Shown here in pieces: positions 23,462 through 34,520 of a stretch of 64,000 nt of DNA. Each line of letters opens with the position of its first letter. Within the stretch, counting starts at the first letter, position 1. This stretch comes from Rhizomys pruinosus. Its lineage: Eukaryota; Chordata; Mammalia; Rodentia; Spalacidae. The position numbers and the translations under genes were made by a program. Below the pieces are notes generated by a model. The model was given only the letters and a program-made list of their open reading frames with translations, was not told the DNA's origin and searched no databases. The DNA lies in contig VZQC01005585.1 in assembly GCA_009823505.1 (NCBI GenBank), positions 1,754,938-1,818,937 on the forward strand, written 5' to 3'.

Positions 23462-25514
23462 ATTAGGACAAAGAACATTCAAAAAATCCATGTAGGGAAA
23501 ATATTAATTAAACAATATCAAGAATGAAAATTTAAGTTTGTGTACGACTGTCTCCAACCTACTCCTAGGAATGTTTATGTCCAGGGAAATTTGAAATCCA
23601 GTTTTCATGTTGTATTTATGTGACAGTGACTTTTAGTAAAGAGAGCAAAAATTAATTGCAAAAAGTCAAATCTTTGGAGGGAATTTGAAAGGACAATGAA
23701 ACACATGGTTTGACAAGTGGCCTTCTGATTTAGGCACAGGCAACGCTGGGGTCCGGGAGGCCTTTATTCCCAACCTCCTCAAATGACTACAATCCATTAT
23801 AGATGGAGCTAAAGCTTGAGTCCCACATAAAAGATGACAGACAGACAGACAGACAGAGAAGCAGTGGGGACCATGGTCACTCTAGTGGTCATCAGGCAGG
23901 TGTCCAAAGCAGAGCTGGGACACAGCAGCCAGGACCAAAAGCGGGCAGCATAGTAGAGAAAGTGGCCAGGGTACTTTAATGGTTCCAGTGGAACAGCATT
24001 CAGGAAGTCTGAGGTCCACAGTATCCCCCTTGCCCCTAACCCCAGACTAGGAAGGAAGAGAACTCTAAGGGAGACACCGACAGACAGAAGTTCTACACGT
24101 GCATTTGATGTCACTAATGGAAGTGGCTGTCTCTAACATACTACTGAGGAAAAGAAGGTGTGTCAAGCTAGCATTTCTAACGCTAACTGCTCATGAATCA
24201 CCTTCAGCATCTTCGACCACCACAAAATTTATCCCTAGATGATGAATCTTGGAATCTTCATGGAATATCCCCCCTCAGTGAGTTCTGCTTCCCCCCCCCC
24301 TCACCCCTTGCAGACACACCATGTATCTGACTGGACCTTGCCCCTGAGTCATGGGGAACTAGTCATTTCAGTATATCCAGGCTCCTCTGCACACAGCCAA
24401 AAGCAACCACAGCCATATTACTATTTTTAGGCATTCTACTAGCAAGTATAAGTTGCTTCTAATTAATTGCTGTTTATAACATACTTGAGGCATTGCCAAG
24501 CAAACAAAAAGCCTTCTAAATTATCAAAAATTAACAAACAAAATGAGACTTGGTAAGGTTTCAACAGCAAATATTTCACTGTCTCTAGGGCTCAAACTCT
24601 GGCCTGGGCCCTCTCCAGGCATGGCCTCCCAGTGCCTCTGCCCTGTACCTGCCACCTGGTCAGCTGGTCCCCAGGCCCAGTCCTCTCCTGCTTGCCAACA
24701 CAGAAGACTTGGAACCAAGCTGAGTCTTGCTACTGTTCTTCCTCACGCTCCACTCTCCTTCCTCTGGCTGGCTGGCTCCATGTGTTTAGTAGGCCACTGA
24801 GAGGAGGCCCGGGGTCAGCCCACCATCCACTCTCAGCCACCTTCAGGCATACCTGTACCCAGCTTTCCTGGCATGCATCTGCTCTCTGTTCTCAGTCTTT
24901 ATCATAAAAGCTGCTTTTCCACACTACACATTCTCAGTCACAAAACAGTGTGACACTGAGTCTAATGCCTTTTCCATGCCTTCTCCTTCCCACCTACTGA
25001 CTGCCTTGAAGCATCTTTAGTCTTCATTTCCAAGTCATGTTCAGGTAAAAACATCTCAGTAATGTCTCAAAACTGAGCTGGCTAGCTACAACTTACTTGC
25101 CAACCTTCCACTTCCATCTTCATTTGACACTTCTCCAGTGTTATCTGAGTTAACACCTCTAGATCTCACACCCTGCCCAGCAACACACACAATCTCCATC
25201 AGGGTTGCCAGGGGTATCATCATAACTTGATACCTATATCTCATAATAAACACTCAAGCTATGACTAATATATTTAATTTTTCCACACAGATAAATATAT
25301 TAAATATTTCATTTTGCAATTTTTTCCTCCTCAGATAGCATTGATATGTCCACTTCAAAATTGTTCTTGTATTGTCTGTAAATAAACTATTAACCTGTCT
25401 CCAGGCCTTTATTCTCTCACCTGTTTTAACCTTCATATTGTGAGAAGCACTCATGTACCACCTACATGCCTTTAGACATGCTACAGCCCAGGTATGTACA
25501 AATTACATACTTTG

Positions 25515-25518
<4 letters not shown>
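23462..25518. other. unique DNA; small (GACA)n and a GC-rich patch
   Basis: A short GACA tract lies at about 23836-23857. 24590-24860 is relatively GC-rich (CTGGCCTGGGCCCTCTCC) with overlapping frames in three phases, and no feature could be fixed on it. Confidence 0.4.
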
Positions 25519-25558
<40 letters not shown>

Positions 25559-25559
25559 C

Positions 25560-25591
<32 letters not shown>

Positions 25592-25622
25592 ACACACACA
25601 CACACACACACACATACACACA
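25519..25622. repeat. (TA)n plus (CA)n compound microsatellite
   Basis: TA repeats at 25519-25557, then CA repeats with rare TACA at 25569-25622. Confidence 0.95.
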
Positions 25623-26227
25623 ACTTGACATGATCTGCCTTTCCCTGTTCTCTAATGATCCTCTCTTTTCCTTCTTTTTTTTTGGGGGGGGGGGCTCCCC
25701 GTTGTAATTTTGCCTGGATCTTATATCAGTCTACTTTGTATTACTTTTGAAGGATGACCAAAGTGTATACTGCTTCAGGAAAAAGAACTTACCTTAGCCA
25801 TATTTACAAATCATGATTCTTTAATTTATTCTGTTGACAAACCTTTATTGAATACCTTTCTTCAAGTTCTAGATCAAATATGAATAAAGTATCTATATCT
25901 TAGAGTAAATCACACTCCAGAGAGGAAGACAGACTTAAGCTAATTATTTCAATGAAACAAGAATGCTATAACCAACTATAAAACCTGTAAGGCCAGGTTG
26001 CAGAAAAGGGGAGAGTTGGCCTGATGAGGAATAGTATGAGATTAGTTAAATGTGGTGGCCAGAAAGAAAAGGCATTTCACCCAGAGTGAAAGTAAAGACT
26101 TTGTGAGTCCTGTGAACTGTTATTGATTCTTACAAGGTAGCTGGTTCAAAAGGAACTGAGGCCTAGAGGCTGGTTTAAGGGACTAGCTAAGAATAAGGTA
26201 GGGCAAGACATGGAAAAAGCCTACACA
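25623..26227. other. unique DNA; G-run and possible old repeat
   Basis: A T8-G11 block sits at 25676-25694. 25845-25990 (ACCTTTATTGAATACC..., CTATAACCAACTATAAAA) resembles a very old dispersed repeat but I cannot name it. Confidence 0.35.
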
Positions 26228-26437
26228 GGGCTGGAGAGGTGGCTCAGCAGTCAAGAGCACTGACTGCTCTTGCAGACCTGAGTTCAATTCCCAGTATTTA
26301 CATGATGGCTAACAACCCAGCTCCAGTTCCAGGGGATCCAGTGCCCTCTTCTGACCTCAGCAGGCATTGCATGACATGGGTGCACCTATTTCATATATGT
26401 AAAATAAAAATAATAAATATATATTTAAAAAAAAACC
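26228..26437 (+). mobile_element. B3/B2-type SINE
   Basis: GGGCTGGAGAGGTGGCTCAG, CAGACCTGAGTTCAATTCCC, GATCCAGTGCCCTCTTCTGA and an AT-rich tail. The spurious 79-codon frame 26239-26478 lies inside it. Confidence 0.92.
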
Positions 26438-26647
26438 CTATACAATCGATGGCAACCCCAATGCCCTACAGGAGCTAAACAGAAGGTGAAACAGGGAAGA
26501 TCAGATGTGGGTGTCTGAATAGGAAACTGTGCCTCCACAGGAAGCGTCTGGGTGGACTGACACCTGCTAGGTCCCAGTGTTGCCAGAAAGTCTGATTCTT
26601 CTAAACAAATGAATAATTTGGATTCCTTTGTGAATACATATTTTTAA

Positions 26648-26792
26648 AGGTGGTTTTGTTTGCTTTTGAGGAAGGTCTCCCTGCAGCCACTTGTGCTCTG
26701 GAACTTGCTGTGTAGACCAGGCTGGCCTCAATCTTGGCTTATAAGTTTACAACCTCATTTTTATGCCCCAGCAGAGGGTTTGGAATTCAGAA

Positions 26793-26795
<3 letters not shown>
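26648..26795 (-). mobile_element. diverged B1 SINE
   Basis: GAGGAAGGTCTCCCTGCAGC and TGTGTAGACCAGGCTGGCCT, decayed toward its 5' end. Confidence 0.7.
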
Positions 26796-26825
<30 letters not shown>

Positions 26826-26942
26826 TAGACAGACAGATAAGGGAGGGAGGGAGGGAGGGAGGGAGAAAGGGAGGGAGGAAGGGAAGGAAGAGAGGGAGGG
26901 AGGAAGGGAAGGAAGAGAGGGAGGGAGGGAAGGCAGGCAGGT
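26796..26942. repeat. (ACAG)n-(GGGA)n compound microsatellite
   Basis: ACAG/ACAGATAG tetramers (26796-26840) followed by a 100-bp pure purine GGGA/GGAA tract (to about 26942). The purine run could form triplex or slipped structures. Confidence 0.95.
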
Positions 26943-28246
26943 AAAACATTTTAACAGAAATGAGGGAAGATAGGTTGGGACTTCAGGGTGAAAAAAGTAT
27001 AGTGTTAAATGCTCCAGTCACTACTGACACCTAATGAATCACCCCAAACTGAGTTAGTCACAACAGCAACACAGGCACTCTGTGGATATCAGACTTCTTT
27101 TCACAGTGTCTGACAAAAACTGAGATATCCCTAAGTTAAGGCAATCCCTCTCCAAATTCTCTACACACAATAACACTGCAAGGTGATGAAGGGCCTGCTA
27201 CTGCTTTAAGGTTTTTTTGTGAAGGCTTAAGGCTTAACGGAAAAGTGTTACTGGAAGCTATAGGAAAGAAGACCTTGTTAGGTGGTGACACTGACAGCTA
27301 CATTGAGGAGGAGATAGAAATGCACCTAATGAATCCAGTGATTGAGCTAAAGAGATTTCCAGGCAGAACACCCAAAGTGACACCTGCATTCTGCTCACTG
27401 CTGATGATAAAATGTGAGCAGAGAAATGAGCTCAGAAAACATCCAAGACTGCTTCTCATTTCCAATGCATCGACATCAAATGGTCCTCGAACTAAAAAAT
27501 GCCTTCAGAGCAAGGGTTAAAGCTCAGGATGGAACTGTATGGCCCTTGTCAAGACTTCAGAAAGATCCAAGGTGTTGCTTTAGATTCTATAATAAAAGCC
27601 AAAGGCCTTGTGGGGGTCTCATCCCTTGTCTTTCAGAACTGCCACATTCAGTAACAGGGGGTTTTATGACTCAGAAAGGCCCTGTCCCCTTGCCATTTCA
27701 CAAGGAATCTGGAGTATACAAAAGCATACATGATATGGAACTTGTATAAGGGAGCAAAGCCAAGATGACCTGTAGAAAACCCACAAAGGTTTTTATATGC
27801 TTGTATTACAAATTATCACCAGGTTAGACTAACAGAGATTACAGAATGAAAGGGGCCTTTGAGGTAACGAGACTTACATGAGTCCCTTCAGATAGTTAAA
27901 CATGCAGAATGGAATCTCTTGAACTGAAAAACTTAGCTCTTCCTACACATAAAGGAAAGATGACTTAGAGAGAAAAATAAAATTATAAAAAGTAGAACCA
28001 AATGCCACAGAAAATAGAAGAGGATGTAGCGCCACGATGTGGGACCTGACAGACTCCAAAGCCGCCATAGATCAGTGATGCATGCCTGTGTGCTGTATTT
28101 AGAGTGTGTGTGGCAGATATGTGTTTCTATAGTCTTTGGATTAGGGAAAGAACTCCAGGAGCTATAGTAATGGAACCAATCTTGAGGAGACTCCTCTGTA
28201 CTCAGATCTGATTTAGATGATGAGCCTGATGCTATCATAGAAAAAT
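26943..28246. other. unique DNA, no supported gene
   Basis: Frames of 91-111 codons at 27245-27749 lack recognisable domains or splice support. Confidence 0.4.
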
Positions 28247-28798
28247 ATTTCTGGTGTGCTTCATTAGTAGGATCGAAAGGTTATTCCTGGATAAACTGTC
28301 AGCCCATGAAAGGAAACAGCCAGAATTGACCAGAGTCCAAGACAACAGCTCCAGAGAGAGTGGACTGTTTTGCTTCTCATCCACCTGTGCCCCTTTTCTA
28401 AGCCTAGGGAACAATCTGTGGAAGAGGGGGCGTGGTAGAATGTAAGGGCTGCGATTGGGGTGAATGGTGAAACTACAGCAATGTAGTCTGGACACTCATT
28501 TGATCAACTTGATTGAACAAACAACCTGTCACCCCCCACTGGATGGTGGGGCTGTAGGGGTTTGGGCACAACAGCCTGCAGATAGGTTTTGCATGAAGGA
28601 TGCTTGTACTCATGGATTATCACTTATAGCTAAAAAAAAAAAAAAACTGAGAGAAAGATGCAGGACAGTTATGGCAGAATGCATGATCTGGGATGGGGTG
28701 GGGGTGGGGGGGAAGGGAAAGGGAAATGTGCCTGAACTGAATTGGAAAATAATGTATGAAATGCACAAAGCATCAATAAAAATTAAAAAAAAAAAAGA
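28247..28798 (+). mobile_element. L1-tailed element, longest copy
   Basis: Starts at TGTGCTTCATTAGTAGGATC, continues CTGTCAGCCCATGAAAGGAA, GAGGGGGCGTGGTAGAATGT, GATCAACTTGATTGAACA, then the L1 tail and A-run. The left flank AGAAAAATATTTCTGG and right flank AGAAAAAAGATTTTTGG look like a diverged target-site duplication, supporting a complete insertion of ~540 bp. Frames in both strands (28235-28820) are not conserved between copies. Confidence 0.8.
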
Positions 28799-28984
28799 AA
28801 AAAGATTTTTGGAAGGTTAAGGCTTACAAACATGAGGAAGTGTTTTATATATCAGACAGATGTAAATTGTCCAGGTCAGAGGGTCGCTGGAGAGTGGATA
28901 TTTTTTTGTTGTTGTTCTTGCCTAAAATAATAACTGTATCTTCCGTCCCACAGGTGCTTCTAGAATTGCACCCCTGGAGAATCA

Positions 28985-29202
28985 AAAGATAGAGTAAAAA
29001 GCCAAGCCTGAAGTCTCAAGTACTCAGAAGGCCAAGACGGAACTATGGCTACTTCAAGGCCAGACCTCAGAATGCATTCAATGACAGCCTGGGTAACTTA
29101 GTATGACCTTGTCTCAAATTTAAAAGTATAAAAAGAGAGGGCTCAAAATGTATCTATCTCAGCAACAGAGGGCCTATCTAGCAAGTGAGGTCCTATGTAT
29201 AA

Positions 29203-29212
<10 letters not shown>
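28985..29212 (+). mobile_element. B4-type composite SINE
   Basis: B1-like left part (AAGTACTCAGAAGGCCAAGA, GCCTGGGTAACTTAGTATGA) and ID-like right part (ATCTATCTCAGCAACAGAGG), ending in CA repeats. Confidence 0.65.

Positions 29213-29261
<49 letters not shown>
29213..29261. repeat. (CA)n microsatellite
   Basis: About 24 CA units at the tail of the B4 element. Confidence 0.95.
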
Positions 29262-29329
29262 GATGAAATCCTGTACCTCTGGCTTGAATTTGGCCTAGCT
29301 AAGGCTAGGTCAAAAAAATGATGATGTAA

Positions 29330-29580
29330 TTGTACTTGCAGTCAAGGGGCTTAGATGTCGCACAAGTGCCCTAACTGCTCTCAGCTCTCGGCTGCCCAGA
29401 TGAGCCCCCATGAAGAGGCGACCTTCAGCATCTATCTGACTGCAGATGCATGAGGTCAGAAACTTGCAATTCTTGACCCACAGAAAATGGGAGAAGCACT
29501 AAAAGAACTATTGTTATCCTAAGCCACTAAATTTATTGTGAGTTGTCACAGAGAAATGAGTAGTTAATCTAAGAATTATG
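29330..29580 (+). repeat. MLT1/MaLR-like LTR 3' part
   Basis: CTTGACCCACAGAAAATGGG and CCTAAGCCACTAAATTTATT followed by a GAGTAGTTAATCTAAG end match the 3' end pattern of MLT1-class LTRs. Confidence 0.45.
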
Positions 29581-30717
29581 AGGTGATTCATCAAATTTCA
29601 TTCCTGAATACAATATAATTCTTTGAAGACCCTCACTACGCCAGACAACAAGCCTGACAGTATTTCACTTTTAGGTAGTATTTTCCAAGTGTGGATACGC
29701 TGGGGCTCTGAGGATCACATTTTAATTTACACATTCAAATTATTTCCATCTAACCATGTTATTACATGCTAAAATACCAAGAAAAAAGCTATTACCATTA
29801 ATCATAGATAAGTGGCTTCAGCTAAATCTTGGCCTGTATACTCAGTGATTCCTATTAACACTTTTTAAACTTCTGCTTATAATGCTCTGTGAAAATTTGG
29901 CATGCCTTTCTCGAGAACACAAAAGGACAGAAGAAATAAGGATATGAAAATTTTATATAGGTAATTAGAAAAATGTTGGTAAAAACAGAAGATTTTTACA
30001 AGTTAATAATGAGTGATTCAGAATATCAGGCTAGTCTACTCCAGGAAATCTTGTAGCAACTTCCTTACAGTTATTCCTTTAGCATTTGCTAATGTGAGAA
30101 GAATAAAATTTGATAAATGTTGTTCTTCAGAAAGTGACAAAGGAAATTTGTAACCAAGGAAATCCAACATGAAAGGGCAGTGTATTCAAAGCGATGTTCT
30201 GGAGGCTGGAAGGGAACCCTTTGAAGCAGCAGCACAAAACACAGAGAAGCAATTAGACTTCTCTGTTTTAATCCTATCAATCCTCCATATGGCATCTTCC
30301 CAAGTTAGGGTGACAAAGAACAGTGACAGCAGCTACCAGCCAAGAAAGCAGCATCCAATTTTCAACTATTGTCTCTGGGAACTAAAGCTCTACTGGAATG
30401 GATGCCAAACTGATCTGAAACTTTAGCTAATGAAGAAAACAATAGGAACATTCCACCAGGGTAAGACAAATAACACCAATGGTGAAAAAAAAATACTTCT
30501 CATAAAACCAAGTTGAGAAAATAATGTTTGTCTCTAGAGCAGAGTGGAAACTGCCTGGATACTGCAGTGAGTTATGAGCAAAGGAACTGCAGAAGAAGGA
30601 GGCAGGGAATGGGGAAGATGAGCATAAGCTGGCTCACCATAGCTCCCAGAGGACAGATGATCTGATGGCTGTAACTAGAAGAGTTCTAACAGGAACGGAG
30701 AGGCACAGTGTTGGTCA
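29581..30717. other. unique DNA, no supported gene
   Basis: No recognisable repeat or exon. 85-codon frame at 30169-30426 is unassigned. Confidence 0.4.
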
Positions 30718-31115
30718 GTGTCCACTTTCAGGTGTCACTATAGCTACCCTGAGTCCAAAGTTATTCAGTCAAACATTAACCTAGGTGTGGCTGTGATGGT
30801 ATTTAACAGATGTGATTAAAACTCACAATCAAAACAAGGGAAATTATCCTTGATAAGTTGGCTGTACCTGATCTAATCAGTGGAAAGGCCTTCCTAGTTG
30901 AGCCAAAGATCCTCTCAAGAAGAAATTCCCCTATGACAGCTTCTATAAGGCTGCAGGGTCCCAGGCAGCCCCTCCTGACAGCTAGTTCTGCAGACTTCAG
31001 GCAGGTCTAGCCAACATCACATAAATGAGCCCATTCTGTGCAATAAATGTCTTTCTGGTGTCCTACTGGTTCTGCTTCTCTGGTTGTAGCCTGACTGATC
31101 CACTCACTCCACCTA
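30718..31115 (+). repeat. ancient dispersed repeat (same family as 2690-3252)
   Basis: AGTCAAACATTAACCTAGGT, GGAAATTATCCTTGATAAGT and the end CTACTGGTTCTGCTTCTCTG, GCCTGACTGA. Diverged. Confidence 0.45.
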
Positions 31116-31317
31116 GAAACCTCATTATGGGTATTTACAACAATAGGCAAATTAACCTGAAGAAGAGCAATTCCAATACTAGTATCCACTGGTTTCTGTT
31201 AATGAGAAATGTTAATATCTCCAAGTGGAATTTAAAAAGAAACAAAACAGAGAAAATAATAAAATGAAGAATCACTAAGGTAATAGGAACTAAATAATAA
31301 CTTAACCTACTTTGGTT

Positions 31318-31551
31318 TCCTTTTTAATATTTTATTTATTATTTTTACTTTATGTGTGTGATGGTATTGCCAGCATTTGTGCAAGTGTGCCCATGTCATG
31401 CAATGCCTTCAGAAGTCAGAAGAGAGTAATGGATTCTTGTGGAACTGGAGTTATGGATGGTTGTTAACTGCCATGTAGGTGCTAGGAATTGAAACTGGGT
31501 CCTCTTCAAGAGTACCCAGTGCTCTTAACTCTGAACCATCTCTCCAGCCCC
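31318..31551 (-). mobile_element. B2/B3-type SINE
   Basis: GTGCCCATGTCATGCAATGC, GTGGAACTGGAGTTATGGAT, CAAGAGTACCCAGTGCTCTT and CATCTCTCCAGCCCC. No internal duplication. Confidence 0.92.
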
Positions 31552-31851
31552 CAGACACTGGATTCTTAAACTCATAAAACACCTAACACCAAGAATCCAG
31601 AGGCTAGTCACTGGTTAAAACAGCTGTAAGTGGAGCTTAATAATACAACTAACACTACTTTAGTAAACCTTCTGTCAATAATTAGTTTGGATTAATTAAT
31701 CAGGAGCACAACCCGAAGAAATACTCCAATACACTGATTTAGTGAATAGAAAATACATCCAGACACAACAACTTTCATACAAAATATTATGTATAAAATA
31801 GTCCTGATTATCATAATACCACTAGTATATCTGAATTTTAATATAATGTAG

Positions 31852-32262
31852 TCTTAGTTTGCTTTTCTGTCACTGTGATAAAAGAGCTTGAGGGAGGAAA
31901 GGGTTTATTTCCTATTATACCTCCAAGTCACAGCTCATGATTCTGGGAAGTCAGGGCAGGAACTCATGGTGAGAGCTTGCCGCAGAAACCTGAAACAGAC
32001 CCGTATGGGGATGCCTTCTTACTGGCTCCCTCACTAGCTTCTGCTCTGCTAACTTTCCTATACAGTCTATAACCTCCTGCCTAAAGAGGGGACCTGCACA
32101 CAGTGGGCTGGGCCCTCCAATATCGGTTAGCAACCAAGACAATTCCCCGCGGACATACTTACAGCCAATATGCTTGAAACAATCCCCCAATAGAGACTCC
32201 CTCAGATAACTCCTCAGATAACTCGGGCTGTTGAGAGCTGTAGCTAGTGAGGACATAGGCAG
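31852..32262 (+). repeat. rodent-specific interspersed repeat
   Basis: CACTGTGATAAAAGAGCTTG, GAGGAAAGGGTTTATTTCC, GGGAAGTCAGGGCAGGAACT and GTGGGCTGGGCCCTCCAATA follow the order of an abundant rodent repeat family that I recognise by sequence but cannot name securely. The 106-codon minus-strand frame here is its shadow. Confidence 0.65.
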
Positions 32263-32282
32263 GAGATACATTTATACTCATT

Positions 32283-32482
32283 TTCTTTTTTCAGACAGGT
32301 TCTCATGCACATCAGGTTAGCTTCAAATTTTCTATGTAGCCAAAGATGATCTTGAACTCCTACTCTTCCCACCTAAACCTCTAGAGTGGGCCACCATCCC
32401 TGATTTATGTTGTGCTGGGTATTGAACCAAGGCCTTGTACATGTCAGGCACGCATTCTACCAATTAACCTACATGCTAAGCC
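32283..32482 (-). mobile_element. B4-type composite SINE
   Basis: B1-like part (CAGACAGGTTCTCATGCACA) then ID-like part (CTGGGTATTGAACCAAGGCC, CATGCTAAGCCC) on the minus strand. Confidence 0.8.
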
Positions 32483-33684
32483 CTACAAATATTTTACACT
32501 AACTTCTTGATGTGAGTGCCAAGATATTTCTTCATAAAAATTATTACACGTTGCTCTATGATAAATTTTAGGTATTACTTAGTACTGGGTTAGATGACAG
32601 CAATAGCTCTGTGAAGAAATGTACATAGATAGTAAATTCCCAGTGTATTTGCCATCACCCAGACCATTGCAAGTCTTATCACCTCACAGAGGTACAGTGC
32701 ACAGCAATTAGAATGAAACACAGATGGAAAGTTAGTTGCCATCTATATCCCTCAGAAGCACAGCAATACATTTCTCACTACTTCTCAGGATATAAGCCTC
32801 ACATAGAAGGATGATTATTCTGATTGTAAAAACCAACACGACATTCATAGTATAGAACAGTGTATAGCCAATTACAAGCACCAAGCAGATCATCACCATA
32901 TAATGAGTAGAAAAAATATAACAGAAAACAGAGCATGCATCAGTGCACAAAAGAACATGAAGGGTGGTACACAGCCCCATCTACATAAGGCTACATGTTT
33001 CTAACAGGGCTTACAAGATGTGAGAGGTCTGCTGGGTTGACATGGGACTTTTTTATCACTGATCTGAGCTCCAAGGAGCCCCAGGAAGCAACATTTCTTT
33101 CTCCTCCCAAATTCTGTACTAACTTAGAAATAAGACCAAACACTATGTATGGTCCAAAGCATAACGTTTATATATCAAAGGTAATGTCCAGGATTGTGCC
33201 CTCAGCAGTGAATGAACAAGCTTTCTTCATGAACAGGTTCTCAGATTCAGACAAGACTTAACCAGCTAGTCCCCACAATGCCGATTAGCACATTCTTCCC
33301 ACATATGGTGACCCTGGGATCCCCAGAAGAAAGCAGGGAAGAGAGGCTGTGGCCCGACTTCTCTCTTCTCCCCAGTCATCAATCAAATAAGCACTCAAAT
33401 GTACAGGACAGGCCAAGAATGTTTTGCTAAAGGGGCATCAGGCACAAAGAAGCAATCTCTAGGCCTTTCTTTTTTAATCTATCAGGTATGAAACTCTCAG
33501 TCAAAAACTAAGGATTTAACACTTGAAATTATATAGCCACACCCTCATACACCACAATCCTGTGTATGTAAAACAGACATTAGGGCTATTTTCCTAGGAG
33601 GTGAGGAGGGAATGTGAACTTCAACAGCCTCCTATGATTTCTTTTTAATAAAAAATGTTCTTTTTAATAAAAAAAAAGTACAGT
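32483..33684. other. unique DNA, no supported gene
   Basis: An 88-codon plus-strand frame (32995-33261) ends near a weak donor-like GTAATG but shows no recognisable domain. Confidence 0.4.
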
Positions 33685-33881
33685 GTATAACTGTTCTGCC
33701 GATATTTATGTAGGTGCACCTGTGTTATGAAATGCTCAAGGAGGCCAGAAGAGGTCATCAGAGCCCCTGGAACTAGAATTACTGAAGGTGGTTGGCCACC
33801 ATATAGTTACTAGGAACCGAATCCAGGTCCCACAGAAGAGCAGCCACTGCTCTTAACAGCTAAGCCATCTCTTCAGCTCCC
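33685..33881 (-). mobile_element. B3/B2-type SINE
   Basis: CTGTTCTGCCGATATTTATG, GAGGCCAGAAGAGGTCATCA, AGCAGCCACTGCTCTTAACA and CCATCTCTTCAGCTCC. Confidence 0.85.
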
Positions 33882-34139
33882 AGTATCTTAACATCTCATT
33901 ATGTCTAACCACGGTATTTATTTTATGGGAGTGCTCCTTAGTATTTCTTATACAAGGCTGCTTGAGCTTTTGTCCAAGCATTTTCTAAAATATTAGACAG
34001 TAGTTAAAAGTATCAGGCTGGTGGAACTTAGCCTTTCTGGATGCTTAAGGACCATACTTAATGCCCATACCAATTTGGCCAAGGGTCTTAAGGGATAACT
34101 TTGTTCCTTGCCCTCAGAGATCAACTAAGTCCCAAGGGA

Positions 34140-34520
34140 CTATGCATGGGGGCATCTTTTGAAATGTCCTGCAAGGCCCGCCTGGTGCACAGCAGTGGCC
34201 GGACCCAGACCAGCCAAGCTGCAGAGTCTGCGCCACGTCTGGGAGGGGACTGTGGGAAGGAGAAGTGAGGCCTGCCTGGCACACCATCCGCCTGCCTGCT
34301 TGGGTCTAGACCCTAAACCCTTGTAGGGTATGGCTGTCTGGGCGGGGTTGCCCTTCCCCCTTACAGCTGGCATTGGCTCTGGCACCATAGTGAGTCTTTG
34401 TGCAGGGTGCTCAGGTTGGGCCCTTGCTAGCCAAGACCACCTGAAGCACAGATAAGAGCCCAGCACCACTCCAGACAGGGCTAAGTCAGGCATCCACCCC
34501 CCCACACCCCCGCCCAAATG
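34140..34520 (+). mobile_element. GC-rich 5' region of an L1 copy
   Basis: The only long GC-rich patch in the window (AAGGCCCGCCTGGTGCACAG, GTCTGGGCGGGGTTGCCC). It leads directly into ORF1-like sequence, so I read it as an L1 5' UTR. It has several CpGs but not island density. Frames on the minus strand (34140-34517) are probably chance. An unrelated GC-rich neighbour remains possible. Confidence 0.5.

Noticed and set aside
26660..26973. Gly/Glu/Arg/Lys and Ser/Pro/Phe-rich frames
   Set aside because: Products of the ACAG and GGGA microsatellites.
31951..32271. 106-codon minus-strand frame
   Set aside because: Lies wholly inside a known-type rodent interspersed repeat.
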